The translations under genes were made by a program, and so were the position numbers. Below the pieces are notes generated by a model. The model was not told the DNA's origin, ran no database searches, and saw only the letters and a list, made by a program, of their open reading frames with translations. Of a stretch of 64,000 bases of DNA, positions 1-9,563 are shown piece by piece; the stretch's first letter is position 1; each line of letters opens with the position of its first letter. This DNA comes from DASSQJ01 sp963730165 (lineage in GTDB: Bacteria > Actinomycetota > Actinomycetes > Actinomycetales > Dermatophilaceae), in the NCBI GenBank assembly GCA_963730165.1, contig CAVSQS010000003.1, positions 186,001 to 250,000 of the forward strand, written 5' to 3'.

Positions 1-700
1 ACCTCGGTGTCGTTGTCGGCGTAGGTCGTCGTCACGTGGAGGGAGCCGGTGCGCAGGGACACCGGCCAGTGGATGCGGCGCAGGCGGTCCCCCGTCTGGA
101 AGGGGCGGATGTCCGCGAGCTCGCTGCCCTCGCCGGGGCGGGTCGAGCGGTGGCTCCCGACGAGGCCGACGGGGTGCGGCAGGGGAGCGGAGGACGAGAA
201 CGTGTCGGGCTCGGGCAGGGCCGCCACGGTGCACGCCAGGCGGTCCTCGGGCTGCCACAGCCAGGCCGCGAGGTCACCGTAGGCGGCCACCTGTGCCGGC
301 CCGAGCTGCCGTGGGCCCCACCGGTCGAGCGTGCCCTCCACGGCGATCGACACCACCGGGTTCCCGGGCACGGGGTCGGCGGCGACGTGTCCGTGCGCGG
401 GAACGCTCGTGACGTGCTCGTCGGTCGTCAGGATGCCGACGACCGCTCGCAGCCCGGGGGTCGCGTCGACGTCCACCTGCCACCTCACCCGGGACCCCAC
501 GGGCGCGACCGGGGTCGGTACCCGCATCGAGATCCGGGGTCGGCCCGTCGGGCGGGTCAGGGCGGCCCAGACGGCGGCGGCCAGCAGCGGCAGCGCCACG
601 AGCGCCAGCCCGCCGTTGCCGGCGACGACGGCGTAGACTCCCGCCGCGACGCCGAGGACCACCGCCCGGGTCAGCGAGGCCGTCGGCTGCCAGGGACCGC

Positions 701-704
<4 letters not shown>
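1..704 (-). CDS. DUF58 domain protein (partial, runs off left edge)
   Basis: The reading frame begins with GTG at 704, inside a GTGA overlap with the stop of the MoxR gene, and continues to the window edge, so the C-terminus is missing. The visible 234 residues start with two hydrophobic segments (about residues 14-50), then a beta-rich stretch, then the DUF58 hallmark around residues 190-225: R-P-G-E-G-S-E-L-A-D-I-R-P-F-Q-T-G-D followed by R-R-I-H-W-P-V-S-L-R-T-G. DUF58 proteins form a conserved cluster with MoxR AAA+ ATPases, where the ATPase is thought to act as a chaperone for membrane-anchored, VWA-like partners. Seen: motif and overlap. Inferred: chaperone partnership. Confidence 0.9.
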
Positions 705-1663
<959 letters not shown>

Positions 1664-1682
1664 GGCTCAGGTCCCTCTCCGG

Positions 1683-2111
1683 TCAGCTCTGGTCGAGGTC
1701 GGTGAGCAGCTGGTCCACCTCGTGGGGGCTCAGCCGCCGGGGCGGTCCCGCGAGGTAGCTCGCGAGCGGTGACGGTGCCGGGTCGCCGGCACCCGATCCG
1801 TGGCGTCGACCGGCGACCTCACGGAACCAGCGCTGCAGGCGGGCAGGGCTGTCCGGGTCGCGGCCGGCGGGGTCGACGAGAGCGGCGAGCGCGCCGAGGC
1901 GGCCCTCGTACTCGACGGCCGAGTGATCGCCCCGGCCCCACGCCCAGTCGGCGCGGGACGGGCGGACGGTGTCGACGACGCGCCAGGCGAGCACGGCGAG
2001 GACGACGGCGCTCGCGGCCGCGAGGACGACGGGGCCCCGCACGAGGGTGAGGACGACGACGAGGGCGGCACCGACGCCGAGGAGGACCCGCCGTCGCCGG
2101 GGGTCACCCAT
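1683..2111 (-). CDS. small membrane protein of the MoxR operon
   Basis: The ATG at 2111 overlaps the end of the DUF4129 gene by eight bases. The 142-residue product has a basic N-terminus, two closely spaced hydrophobic segments (about residues 9-45) and a soluble tail ending in an acidic helix. I do not recognise a named domain. Its position between DUF4129 and MoxR genes, all overlapping or within 20 bases, makes a structural or accessory role in the same membrane complex the best guess. Only the reading frame, membrane segments and operon position are directly seen. Confidence 0.8.
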   Translation of the reverse strand: MGDPRRRRVLLGVGAALVVVLTLVRGPVVLAAASAVVLAVLAWRVVDTVRPSRADWAWGRGDHSAVEYEGRLGALAALVDPAGRDPDSPARLQRWFREVAGRRHGSGAGDPAPSPLASYLAGPPRRLSPHEVDQLLTDLDQS

Positions 2112-2847
2112 CGACGCCCTCGAGGTCGAGCACGAGCCCGAGCCGCTGCTCGAGCTCGTGGTCGACGCGGCGGTGGGCCCGCTCGGCGCGCTGCCGGTCG
2201 GCCTCGGTGAGCGCGTGCGGGCTGTAGCGGGCCTCGCGGAAGAGCGCGGCCAGCTCCTCGAGGGTCTCCGCCGAGACGTCGTGGCTGCGCAGCGTCGCGA
2301 GGACGACCTCGGTGGACGTCCGGGACGCGGTGAGCGGCACGCCGGCGATGGCGATGCTCGCCTCGAGACGCGCCCACGACGCGATGATCCCCTCCCGGGG
2401 CGTGCCGCTGCCGAGCGCCGCGAGCCGTTCCGCCTGGTCGGCGAGCACCTGCGCCGGGACGACGTCGGCGGCGCGCGCGTCCTCGGTCGGGGGACGGCGA
2501 CGGTTCGCCCACGCCCGCACGGCCGCCCGCACGATGATGAACGCCAGGAGCGCCGCCGCGGCTGCGGCGACGAGGACCAGTCCCCAGCCGAGCACGGCGG
2601 CGAGGCGGTCGTCGATCCACTTCTGCTCGTACGTGATGTCCCAGCCGAGGACCTGGACCGGGTGGTTGACCACACCCTCGTCGGGAGGTGAGACGACGAG
2701 GTCGACGCCGTCGTGGACCCCCGGCAGCGTGACGGGGGGGCGCGGAGCGGCCGCGGCCCAGACGAGCAGCACCCCGGCCAGGGCGGCGCTCGCGAGCACC
2801 AGCGTGCGTCCGCGGGGGGCCGTCAACGCTCGGGGTCGGGTGGACAC
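2104..2847 (-). CDS. DUF4129 domain membrane protein
   Basis: 247 residues from a GTG start. One N-terminal membrane segment (about residues 14-33) is followed by an extracytoplasmic stretch of about 50 residues, a second membrane segment (about 86-108) and a cytoplasmic C-terminal DUF4129 domain. The domain shows the helical pattern I-I-A-S-W-A-R-L-E, then R-T-S-T-E-V-V, then the L-F-R-E-A-R-Y-S-P-H-A-L-T signature. DUF4129 proteins commonly sit with MoxR and DUF58 genes and sometimes with transglutaminase-like proteins. It is the first gene of the minus-strand operon. The exact activity of the domain is unknown. Confidence 0.88.
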   Translation of the reverse strand: MSTRPRALTAPRGRTLVLASAALAGVLLVWAAAAPRPPVTLPGVHDGVDLVVSPPDEGVVNHPVQVLGWDITYEQKWIDDRLAAVLGWGLVLVAAAAAALLAFIIVRAAVRAWANRRRPPTEDARAADVVPAQVLADQAERLAALGSGTPREGIIASWARLEASIAIAGVPLTASRTSTEVVLATLRSHDVSAETLEELAALFREARYSPHALTEADRQRAERAHRRVDHELEQRLGLVLDLEGVDG

Positions 2848-2907
2848 GGGGATTACCCAAGCAGATGAGGGCTGGTCTCGGGAGCCCGGGGTGGTAACGA
2901 TTGGTTC

Positions 2908-3585
2908 GTGACGACCGCGTTCCGACTCCGCGCCGGGGACACCGGCCCCGTGCAGCAGTCACCGGTCACGTGCGGGTCGGCCTGCCTGACCGTCGCGCGG
3001 ATGCTCGTGGACCCCCTGTTCGCGTCGTGGGTCCGCACCGGTCGGCCGCACCCGCCGGGGGCACCGGCAGGCGACTCCCCCGACGAGCGGTTCGCCGCCT
3101 ACGAGCGGCTCGTCATGCGCCGGACCAACGGTCTCCTCGCCGGTGGACGGCGACTCAACGGCCCGTGGCCGCGCCGTCTCGGCACCCCGCCGTGGGGGGC
3201 CAAGCACGAGCTCGAGTTCGGCGCCGCCCGCCGGGGTACGCGATACACCGTCGACGTGTGGCGTCACGAGTCGGCAACCGGCCTCGTCGAGGACTTCGAC
3301 ACCCTCGTCGACGTCGTCGCCGAGGGCGAGCCGGGGCTGCTCTACATCGGGAACGCCGTGGCACCCCGTCACGTCGTGCTCGTGCTGCCGGGCGACGGCG
3401 ACCGCAACCTCGACGTCTACGACCCGGGGTCGGGCCGCGTGGACCACCTGCGCCGCGACACGGTCGTGGAGCGGCGGGTGCGGCTGTCGGGCTGGGACGT
3501 GCCGTGGATGGCGGTGCGCCCGACCGGGCTGCGCACCGTTCGGGACCTCTCGTACGTCCCGTCCGCGGGTCCCGCTCCCGCCTGA
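2908..3585 (+). CDS. predicted papain-like cysteine peptidase-fold protein
   Basis: 225 residues from GTG, six bases after an AACGAT -10-like hexamer. The N-terminus has Q-Q-S-P-V-T-C-G-S-A-C-L-T-V-A-R-M-L, a Gln-(5)-Cys arrangement on a helix as in papain-like and C39-type peptidases. A His in H-V-V-L-V-L-P-G-D near residue 153 and an Asp/Asn strand (L-D-V-Y-D-P-G-S-G-R) near 170 could complete the site. No signal peptide is visible. No ABC transporter or substrate peptide lies nearby, so this is not an evident bacteriocin processing enzyme. Fold assignment is by motif only; the substrate is unknown. Confidence 0.65.
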   Translation: MTTAFRLRAGDTGPVQQSPVTCGSACLTVARMLVDPLFASWVRTGRPHPPGAPAGDSPDERFAAYERLVMRRTNGLLAGGRRLNGPWPRRLGTPPWGAKHELEFGAARRGTRYTVDVWRHESATGLVEDFDTLVDVVAEGEPGLLYIGNAVAPRHVVLVLPGDGDRNLDVYDPGSGRVDHLRRDTVVERRVRLSGWDVPWMAVRPTGLRTVRDLSYVPSAGPAPA

Positions 3586-3597
3586 CCTCGCGCCCGG

Positions 3598-4248
3598 TCA
3601 CCCCCGAGGGGCGTCGTCCTCGAGGTAGGCGAGCACGGCGAGCACCCGTCGGTGGGCGTCGTCGTCGGGGACGAGCTCGAGCTTGGCGAGGATGCTGCTG
3701 ACGTGGGTCTCGACGGTCCGTTCGGTGAGCCACAGCCGACGGCTGATGCCGAGGTTGGTGCGGCCCTCGGCCATGAGCCGGAGGACGTCGAGCTCCCGTG
3801 GCGTCAGCGCCCCGAGCGCCGAACCGGACCGGGCCGCCACGAGGCGGCCGACGACCTCGGGGTCGAGCGCAGATCCCCCTGCTGCGACCCGTTCGATCGT
3901 GGCGAGGAAGTCCTCGACGTCGAGGACCCGGTCCTTGAGCAGGTACCCGAAGGCACCCTGGGACACGAGGGTGAGCGAGTGCCGTGTCTCGACGTGTGCC
4001 GACAGGAGGATCACCGGGAGCCCCGGGTGGGAGCCACGGATGCGCGCCGCCGCCCGCGCCCCGTCGTCGGTGCGGTCCGGCGGCATCCTGATGTCGATGA
4101 CGGCGATGTCGGGCACGACCCGGTCGACGAGGGCGACGAGGCTGTCCGCGTCCCCCGCGGTGCCGACCACCTCGTAGCCGCTCGAGGTCAGCAGCGCGGC
4201 CACCCCCTCGCGGAAGAGGGCGGAGTCCTCGCCGATCACGACGCGCAC
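3598..4248 (-). CDS. NarL/FixJ-family response regulator
   Basis: 216 residues from GTG, overlapping the upstream kinase gene by 13 bases. The receiver domain (1-120) has the acidic pocket E-D near residue 7-8, the phosphoacceptor Asp in V-I-D-I-R-M-P-P and the conserved Lys in L-L-K-D-R. The C-terminal LuxR-type helix-turn-helix carries L-T-P-R-E-L-D-V-L-R-L-M-A-E-G and the recognition helix T-E-R-T-V-E-T-H-V. It should be phosphorylated by the overlapping histidine kinase and bind DNA as a dimer. The target genes are not evident. Confidence 0.93.
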   Translation of the reverse strand: MRVVIGEDSALFREGVAALLTSSGYEVVGTAGDADSLVALVDRVVPDIAVIDIRMPPDRTDDGARAAARIRGSHPGLPVILLSAHVETRHSLTLVSQGAFGYLLKDRVLDVEDFLATIERVAAGGSALDPEVVGRLVAARSGSALGALTPRELDVLRLMAEGRTNLGISRRLWLTERTVETHVSSILAKLELVPDDDAHRRVLAVLAYLEDDAPRG

Positions 4249-6140
4249 GGGAGCCTCGCCTCCACCACGGTGCCGGCACCGGGCGGGCTGGTGAGCAGCA
4301 TCCTCCCGCCCACCGCCCCGACCCGGTCGGCGAGGCCGGCCAGGCCCGCTCCCGGGAGCACCCGTGCCCCGCCACGCCCGTCGTCGGACACCCGCAGGAC
4401 GACGTCCCGTCCCTCCCGGCGGAGTCGGACGACGATGGCGCCGGCCTCCGCGTACCTCACCGCGTTCGCCACCGCTTCGGCGACGACGAAGTAGGCCGTC
4501 GTCGCGACGGCGTCAGGGAGCGCCGAGCCCCGCCCGGGGTCGACCCCGTCGTCGAGGTCGAGACGGAGCGGCACGGGCGTGGTGCGGGAGAGCTGGGCGA
4601 GGGCGACGCCCAACCCGTCGTCGAGGCTGCTCGGTCGGATGCCGTGGGCGAGTCGCCGCAGCTCGGCGACCGTGGTGGACACCTGGGCGACCGCCGCGTC
4701 GAGCTCTCCGGCGACGTCCGCCTCGTCCGGACCCAGCGAGCGCTGCAGGAGACGGAGCCGGACGCCGAGCGACACGAGCCGCTGCTGGGCGCCGTCGTGG
4801 AGGTCACGCTCCAGCCTGCGGCGCTCCTCGTACCCGGCGACGAGGAGGCGTTCCCGGCTCTCCTCTGCCGCACGCAGCGCGGCCGACAGGTCGGCTCGCA
4901 GTCGCACCGTCTCGAGGAGCAGCGCTGCGGCGTCCGCGACCTCACGCGGTGGTTCTCGGGGCGCTGACTCCCCGGCGTGCAGGTGGGCGACCAGGGTTCC
5001 GCCCAGTGCCGCCGGGGTTCCCGAGCCGTCGTCGTCGGGCGCGCCCGCCCAGGTGACCCTGAGGCCCGGGTCGCGCAAGGCCCCCCGCAGGACCTCGAGC
5101 ACCTCCTCGGGCACCGAGCGACCCTCGCGGACCCGCACGAGGAGGTCGGTCAGCCCCCGGAGCGCGCGTTCACGGGCCGGGAACACCACCCGGGCCACGC
5201 CCGACTCGACCCGCTCGCGCACCGACCCCAGGCCGAAGGCCACGACGGCGGTGATCGCGACGGCGACGACGGTCGAGGACCCGCCGAGGACGAGCCCGGT
5301 CACTGCCGACACCACGAGGAAGGCGAGGAGGAGGGCACCGGCCATCGCCGAGTAGGCGACGGTGGCCACGAGGGCGCGGTCGACGTCGTAGAGCCGGTGC
5401 CGCAGCACGGCCACGGCCGTGGCGACGGGCAGGGCGGCGTACAGCGCGGCGAAGGCGACGACGAGCACGACGTCGGAGCCGCCCGCGGCGACGTACGACA
5501 GCCAGCCGAGCAGCAGCGTGAGCGGCAGTCCCCACCCCACGAGCGCCAGCCATCGCGTCTGCGCGCGGAGCGTACGGTCGCCGTGCCGGTAGCGCAGCAC
5601 GAGGGAGGCTGCGGCCGCCACGAGGAGCCCGAGGAGGAGTGGCAGCAGGGCCACTGCCACGGCTCCCGCGACGGGCGAGTCCGACGACGCCGCGAGGAGC
5701 TGGAAGCACCCGGCGGTCACCGGCAGCCCGATGACGGCGACCCGGCCGGTCCGGCCTGCCGGCCTGCCGTCCGGGAAGATCGCGAGGAGCAGGCCGACCG
5801 GGACGTAGAACCACATCCACGAGCCCTCGAGGAACGCGGTGAGGCCGGCGGGCGGAGGGTCGACCGGGGCCGGGACGGAGACGGCGCCGAAGAGCACGGC
5901 CTCGGCGCCGAGCGACCCGAGCACCGGGCCGACCCAGTTGTCCGGCTCCTGGTTGCTGACGACGATCGCGGCCCCCGCCGCGACGGCAGCGACGACCCCG
6001 AAGAGGCCGACCACGAGCACGACCTGGCCGATCGGGACCTCGAGGTGCGGGCGGAACCGCACGGTGAAGGCGATCTCCACCGCGACGAGCAGCCCGGTGA
6101 GGCCGACGGCTGCCAGCGTCGCCACGCGGGCCCAGCGCAT
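4236..6140 (-). CDS. NarL-type sensor histidine kinase, membrane
   Basis: 634 residues from the ATG at 6140, chosen because a TATCCT -10 hexamer lies six bases upstream and the hydrophobic region starts immediately. About ten membrane segments span residues 5-270. A GAF-like linker follows, then HisKA_3 with E-E-R-R-R-L-E-R-D-L-H-D-G-A-Q-Q-R (phosphoacceptor His) and a HATPase_c domain with N-A-V-R-Y and D-D-G-R-G. The extended membrane domain suggests sensing within or near the membrane; the signal is unknown. The response regulator gene overlaps its 3' end, so the two are one operon. Confidence 0.92.
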   Translation of the reverse strand: MRWARVATLAAVGLTGLLVAVEIAFTVRFRPHLEVPIGQVVLVVGLFGVVAAVAAGAAIVVSNQEPDNWVGPVLGSLGAEAVLFGAVSVPAPVDPPPAGLTAFLEGSWMWFYVPVGLLLAIFPDGRPAGRTGRVAVIGLPVTAGCFQLLAASSDSPVAGAVAVALLPLLLGLLVAAAASLVLRYRHGDRTLRAQTRWLALVGWGLPLTLLLGWLSYVAAGGSDVVLVVAFAALYAALPVATAVAVLRHRLYDVDRALVATVAYSAMAGALLLAFLVVSAVTGLVLGGSSTVVAVAITAVVAFGLGSVRERVESGVARVVFPARERALRGLTDLLVRVREGRSVPEEVLEVLRGALRDPGLRVTWAGAPDDDGSGTPAALGGTLVAHLHAGESAPREPPREVADAAALLLETVRLRADLSAALRAAEESRERLLVAGYEERRRLERDLHDGAQQRLVSLGVRLRLLQRSLGPDEADVAGELDAAVAQVSTTVAELRRLAHGIRPSSLDDGLGVALAQLSRTTPVPLRLDLDDGVDPGRGSALPDAVATTAYFVVAEAVANAVRYAEAGAIVVRLRREGRDVVLRVSDDGRGGARVLPGAGLAGLADRVGAVGGRMLLTSPPGAGTVVEARLPCAS

Positions 6141-6146
6141 GCGCCG

Positions 6147-6152
6147 AGGATA
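6147..6152 (-). promoter_or_regulatory. -10 hexamer TATCCT, leaderless-type promoter of the kinase gene
   Basis: TATCCT lies six bases before the ATG at 6140, the spacing expected when transcription starts at or next to the start codon. Seen directly; promoter function inferred. Confidence 0.6.
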
Positions 6153-6308
6153 GGCCGCGCCGTCCTCGTGCGCCTCGGTGCTGCCACGGAGGGGAGTTCC
6201 CGCGGTGGCGACGATGCGGACCCTCCCCTCGTGCGGCGACCGTGGTGAGCGCACCGACCGGTGGCCCACCGTGGCCCACCGACCCACCGTCACCGCCAGG
6301 AGGTCACC

Positions 6309-6755
6309 ATGTCCCGTACCCGTCGCGTCCTCACCGGGGCCACCACCGCCGGCCTCGTCCTCGGGGCCTTCGCCGGGCTCGGCCCGGCCGCGAGCGCGGA
6401 CCCGGTCAACGCCCACTCGAGCACGGCCTCGGTGTCGTGCTCGGACGGTTCCACCTACGTCGTCACCGTGCCGGACCAGAGCGCCCAGTTCGCCTCGGCC
6501 CACGACCTCGGGAGCACCGCCACGCTCATCCCGCTCGCCTGGGGCCTCGCCCACATCGAGCTGCACAGCATCGACGACGGCTCGCTCCTCGCCGCGTTCG
6601 ACGAGGACTGGGGTGGCACCAAGGGTCGGTCGGCCCGTCAACCCGGTGCGACCGAGTGCACGGTCTCGATCGCGGGCCCAGAGGACATCCCCGACCTCGG
6701 CGCGGTGTTCGTCACCGTCGACATCCCGGTGACGCTGGTCGTCACTCCGCGCTGA
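6309..6755 (+). CDS. small secreted protein of unknown function
   Basis: The ATG at 6309 follows a strong AGGAGG Shine-Dalgarno (6298-6303). The 148-residue product begins with a classical Sec signal peptide: basic M-S-R-T-R-R, a hydrophobic core to about residue 24, and an A-S-A-D type cleavage site near residue 28. The mature part holds two cysteines (V-S-C-S and T-E-C-T-V) that could form a disulfide, and is predicted to be mostly beta. No named domain is recognised. It is monocistronic, divergent from the sensor kinase and convergent with valS. Confidence 0.82.
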   Translation: MSRTRRVLTGATTAGLVLGAFAGLGPAASADPVNAHSSTASVSCSDGSTYVVTVPDQSAQFASAHDLGSTATLIPLAWGLAHIELHSIDDGSLLAAFDEDWGGTKGRSARQPGATECTVSIAGPEDIPDLGAVFVTVDIPVTLVVTPR

Positions 6756-6777
6756 CCAGGTTCCGGGGCATCCCGGG

Positions 6778-6811
6778 CGAGCCGCCCTGCCGCGAGCGAC
6801 GGGGCGGCTCG
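6778..6811. terminator. hairpin between convergent secreted-protein gene and valS
   Basis: A ten-base perfect inverted repeat (CGAGCCGCCC / GGGCGGCTCG) with a 14-base loop lies in the 88-base gap between two convergent stops. There is no T-tract, as is common in actinobacteria. It could serve either strand. Confidence 0.55.
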
Positions 6812-6843
6812 ACCGTCCGGTCCCCGCGGGGACGCGACGACGG

Positions 6844-9474
6844 TCAGCGAGCGGGCTTGGCGACCGGCACGAGCTCGACGTCGCGGGCGGACACCTCGTC
6901 TCCCTCGGCGAGCTCGAGGGTGCCGGTGAGCCGTCCGGCGGCTCGCAGGTCGTCCTCGCCCACCCGGACCCGGGCGAGCACGTCGGCGGGGCCGACGAGG
7001 GTCGCCGAGGGCACCTCGGCGCGCATCCCGACCTTGGCCTCCGACTTCGCCTTGCGGATCACCGCGAGGGCTGAGCCGACCGCGGCCAGCACGGCGGGGT
7101 CGCCGCCGGCAGGCACCTCGTCGGTCGACGGCCACGAGGCCCGGTGCGCCGACCCGTCGTGGGTCCAGGACCAGACCTCCTCGGTGACGTAGGGCAGCAT
7201 CGGCGCGAAGAGGCGCAGGACGACGTCGAGGACGATGCGCAGGGTGGCTCGCGCCGAGGCGGCCGCCTCCTCGCCCCGTGATCCGTACGCCCGGTCCTTG
7301 ACGAGCTCGAGGTAGTCGTCGCAGAAGGTCCAGAAGAAGGACTCGGTCGCCTCGAGGGCACGGGTGTGGTCCCACGCCTCGAAGCCGGCCGTCGCCTTCT
7401 CGACGACCTCGCGCAGCGTGGCGAGCACCGACAGGTCGAGCGGCTCGGTGACCTGGCTGCGCAGGTCCCCCTCGACGTCGCCGAAGGAGAGCGCGAACTT
7501 GCTCGCGTTCAGGATCTTGATGGCGAGTCGGCGCCCCACCTTGATCTGGCCGACGTCGTAGGCCGCGTCGGTGCCGAGGCGGCCGCTGGCGGACCAGTAG
7601 CGCACGGCATCCGCCGAGTGCTCGCGCAGCAGGTCCTCGGGGGTGACGACGTTGCCGCGCGACTTGCTCATCTTCTTCCGGTCGGGGTCGAGGATCCAGC
7701 CGGAGATGGCGGCATCGGTCCACGGCACCGTGCCGTGCTCGAAGTGCGCGCGCACGACGGTGGAGAACAGCCAGGTGCGGATGATGTCGTGCCCCTGCGG
7801 GCGGAGGTCCATCGGGAAGACCTTCTCGAAGAGCGGGTCGCTGCCGCTCCCGTCCGCGTTGCGCCAGCCCCCGGCGATGTGCGGGCTCAGCGACGACGTG
7901 GCCCAGGTGTCGAGGATGTCGGAGTCGCCGACGAAGCCACCGGGCACGCCCCGCTGGTCCTCGGCGTACCCGGCGGGCGGGTTGGCCGCCGGGTCGACGG
8001 GCAGGTCGGACTCCTCGGGGAGGATCGGGTGGTCGTAGTCGGGCTCGCCGTCCTCGCGCACGGGGTACCAGACCGGGATCGGCACGCCGAAGAACCGCTG
8101 CCGCGAGACGAGCCAGTCGCCGTTGAGGCCCCGCACCCAGTTGGCGTACCGGCTGCGCATGAACGGCGGGTGGAAGTCGATCTCCTCCCCGCGTGCGACG
8201 AGCGCCGCGTTGAGGTCGGCCTCACGGCCGCCGTTGCGGATGTACCACTGTCGCGTCGTGACGATCTCGAGGGGCTTCTCGCCGCGCTCGTAGAAGTTGG
8301 CCTTCCGCTGGGTCGGGGTGGGCTCGCCGTCCAGGTCCCCGGACTCCCGGAGTGCCGTGACCACCGCCTCACGGGCGCCGAACGCGCTCCTGCCCGCGAT
8401 CTCGTCCTCGTAGAGCCGCTTGCCGGGCAGGTGCTCGAGCCACTCCGGGACCTCGGCCTGGAGGCGACCGCTGCGGGTGATGAGCGAGCGGGTGGGGAGC
8501 TGCAGCTCGCGCCACCAGAGCACGTCGGTGAGGTCGCCGAAGGTGCAGCACATCGCGATGCCCGCGCCCTTGTCCATCTCGGCCGCCGGGTGGGCGAGCA
8601 CCGGCACCTCGACGTCGAACAGGGGGGTGCGCACGGTGGACCCGAAGAGCGGCCGGTAGCGCTCGTCGTCGGGGTGGGCGATGAGGGCGACGCAGCTGGG
8701 GATGAGCTCGGGACGGGTGGTCTCGATGTGGACCGGACCCTCGGGGCCGTGGAAGGCGACCCGGTGGTAGTGGCCGGGGTAGTCACGGGCCTCGAGCTCG
8801 GCCTGGGCCACCGCGGTCTGGAAGGTGACGTCCCAGAGCCCCGGCGCCTCGGACTGGTAGGCCTCCCCGCGGCGGATGTTGCGGAGGAACGCCTGCTGCG
8901 AGGTCGCCCGGGAGTGGTCGTCGATCGTCCGGTAGCTGATCGACCAGTCGTAGCTGTGCCCGAGCCGGCGGAAGAGCGACTCGAAGGCCTCCTCGTCCCT
9001 GACGGTGAGCTCGTCGCAGAGCTCGATGAAGTTCTGCCGGGAGATCGGCAGCTCGTCGGCGGCCCTGGTGCTCCTGGCGTCGCCCCGGTGCGGGGGGACG
9101 AAGTCCGGGTCGTAGTGGAGCGAGGCGTCCCCGCGGACGCCGTAGAAGTTCTGCACCCGCTTCTCGGTCGGCAGGCCGTTGTCGTCCCAGCCGATCGGGT
9201 AGAAGACGTTGAACCCGGCCATCCGCTTGTACCGGGCCATGCAGTCGGTGTGCGTGTAGCTGAAGACGTGGCCCATGTGCAGCGACCCGCTCGCCGTCGG
9301 CGGCGGCGTGTCGATGGCGAACACCTGCGAGCGGTCACCGGCCAGGGCCGCCGTACGGTCGAAGGCGTAGGTGTCCTGCTCCTGCCATACCGCGCCCCAC
9401 TTCTCCTCGAGGCCGTCCAGGGACGGCCGGTCCGGGATCGAGGCAGCGCGGGAGGCGGAGGGGTGCTCGGTCAT
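6844..9474 (-). CDS. valS: valine--tRNA ligase
   Basis: Charges tRNA-Val with valine in the cytoplasm; class I synthetase. The protein shows the HIGH motif as H-M-G-H (about residues 66-69) after P-P-P-T-A-S-G-S-L, an editing (CP1) insert, the K-M-S-K-S-R-G-N loop near residue 600 and an anticodon-binding helical domain. It ends without an obvious long coiled-coil arm. Start: ATG at 9474 is seven bases after GAGAAT, a leaderless-type -10; in-frame alternatives are ATG 9483 and GTG 9489, the latter with a GGAGG ten bases upstream. No T-box is visible before it, unlike ileS in this window. 876 residues fits the family. Confidence 0.97.
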   Translation of the reverse strand: MTEHPSASRAASIPDRPSLDGLEEKWGAVWQEQDTYAFDRTAALAGDRSQVFAIDTPPPTASGSLHMGHVFSYTHTDCMARYKRMAGFNVFYPIGWDDNGLPTEKRVQNFYGVRGDASLHYDPDFVPPHRGDARSTRAADELPISRQNFIELCDELTVRDEEAFESLFRRLGHSYDWSISYRTIDDHSRATSQQAFLRNIRRGEAYQSEAPGLWDVTFQTAVAQAELEARDYPGHYHRVAFHGPEGPVHIETTRPELIPSCVALIAHPDDERYRPLFGSTVRTPLFDVEVPVLAHPAAEMDKGAGIAMCCTFGDLTDVLWWRELQLPTRSLITRSGRLQAEVPEWLEHLPGKRLYEDEIAGRSAFGAREAVVTALRESGDLDGEPTPTQRKANFYERGEKPLEIVTTRQWYIRNGGREADLNAALVARGEEIDFHPPFMRSRYANWVRGLNGDWLVSRQRFFGVPIPVWYPVREDGEPDYDHPILPEESDLPVDPAANPPAGYAEDQRGVPGGFVGDSDILDTWATSSLSPHIAGGWRNADGSGSDPLFEKVFPMDLRPQGHDIIRTWLFSTVVRAHFEHGTVPWTDAAISGWILDPDRKKMSKSRGNVVTPEDLLREHSADAVRYWSASGRLGTDAAYDVGQIKVGRRLAIKILNASKFALSFGDVEGDLRSQVTEPLDLSVLATLREVVEKATAGFEAWDHTRALEATESFFWTFCDDYLELVKDRAYGSRGEEAAASARATLRIVLDVVLRLFAPMLPYVTEEVWSWTHDGSAHRASWPSTDEVPAGGDPAVLAAVGSALAVIRKAKSEAKVGMRAEVPSATLVGPADVLARVRVGEDDLRAAGRLTGTLELAEGDEVSARDVELVPVAKPAR

Positions 9475-9550
9475 GGCGGTCATTCTCACAGACCACCGGC
9501 CTCCGCCTCATCCGGGTTCGGGGAGGCGGCTCCCTCGGCGTGACTGGCCG

Positions 9551-9556
9551 TAGGGT
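9551..9556 (+). promoter_or_regulatory. -10 hexamer TAGGGT, leaderless-type promoter of plsC-like gene
   Basis: TAGGGT lies seven bases before the ATG at 9564 and there is no Shine-Dalgarno, which supports a leaderless transcript. Confidence 0.62.
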
Positions 9557-9563
9557 GACCCCC

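Noticed and set aside
9474..9563. T-box leader on valS
   Set aside because: The gap to the divergent gene is only about 90 bases, with no GGTGG-type T-box sequence.
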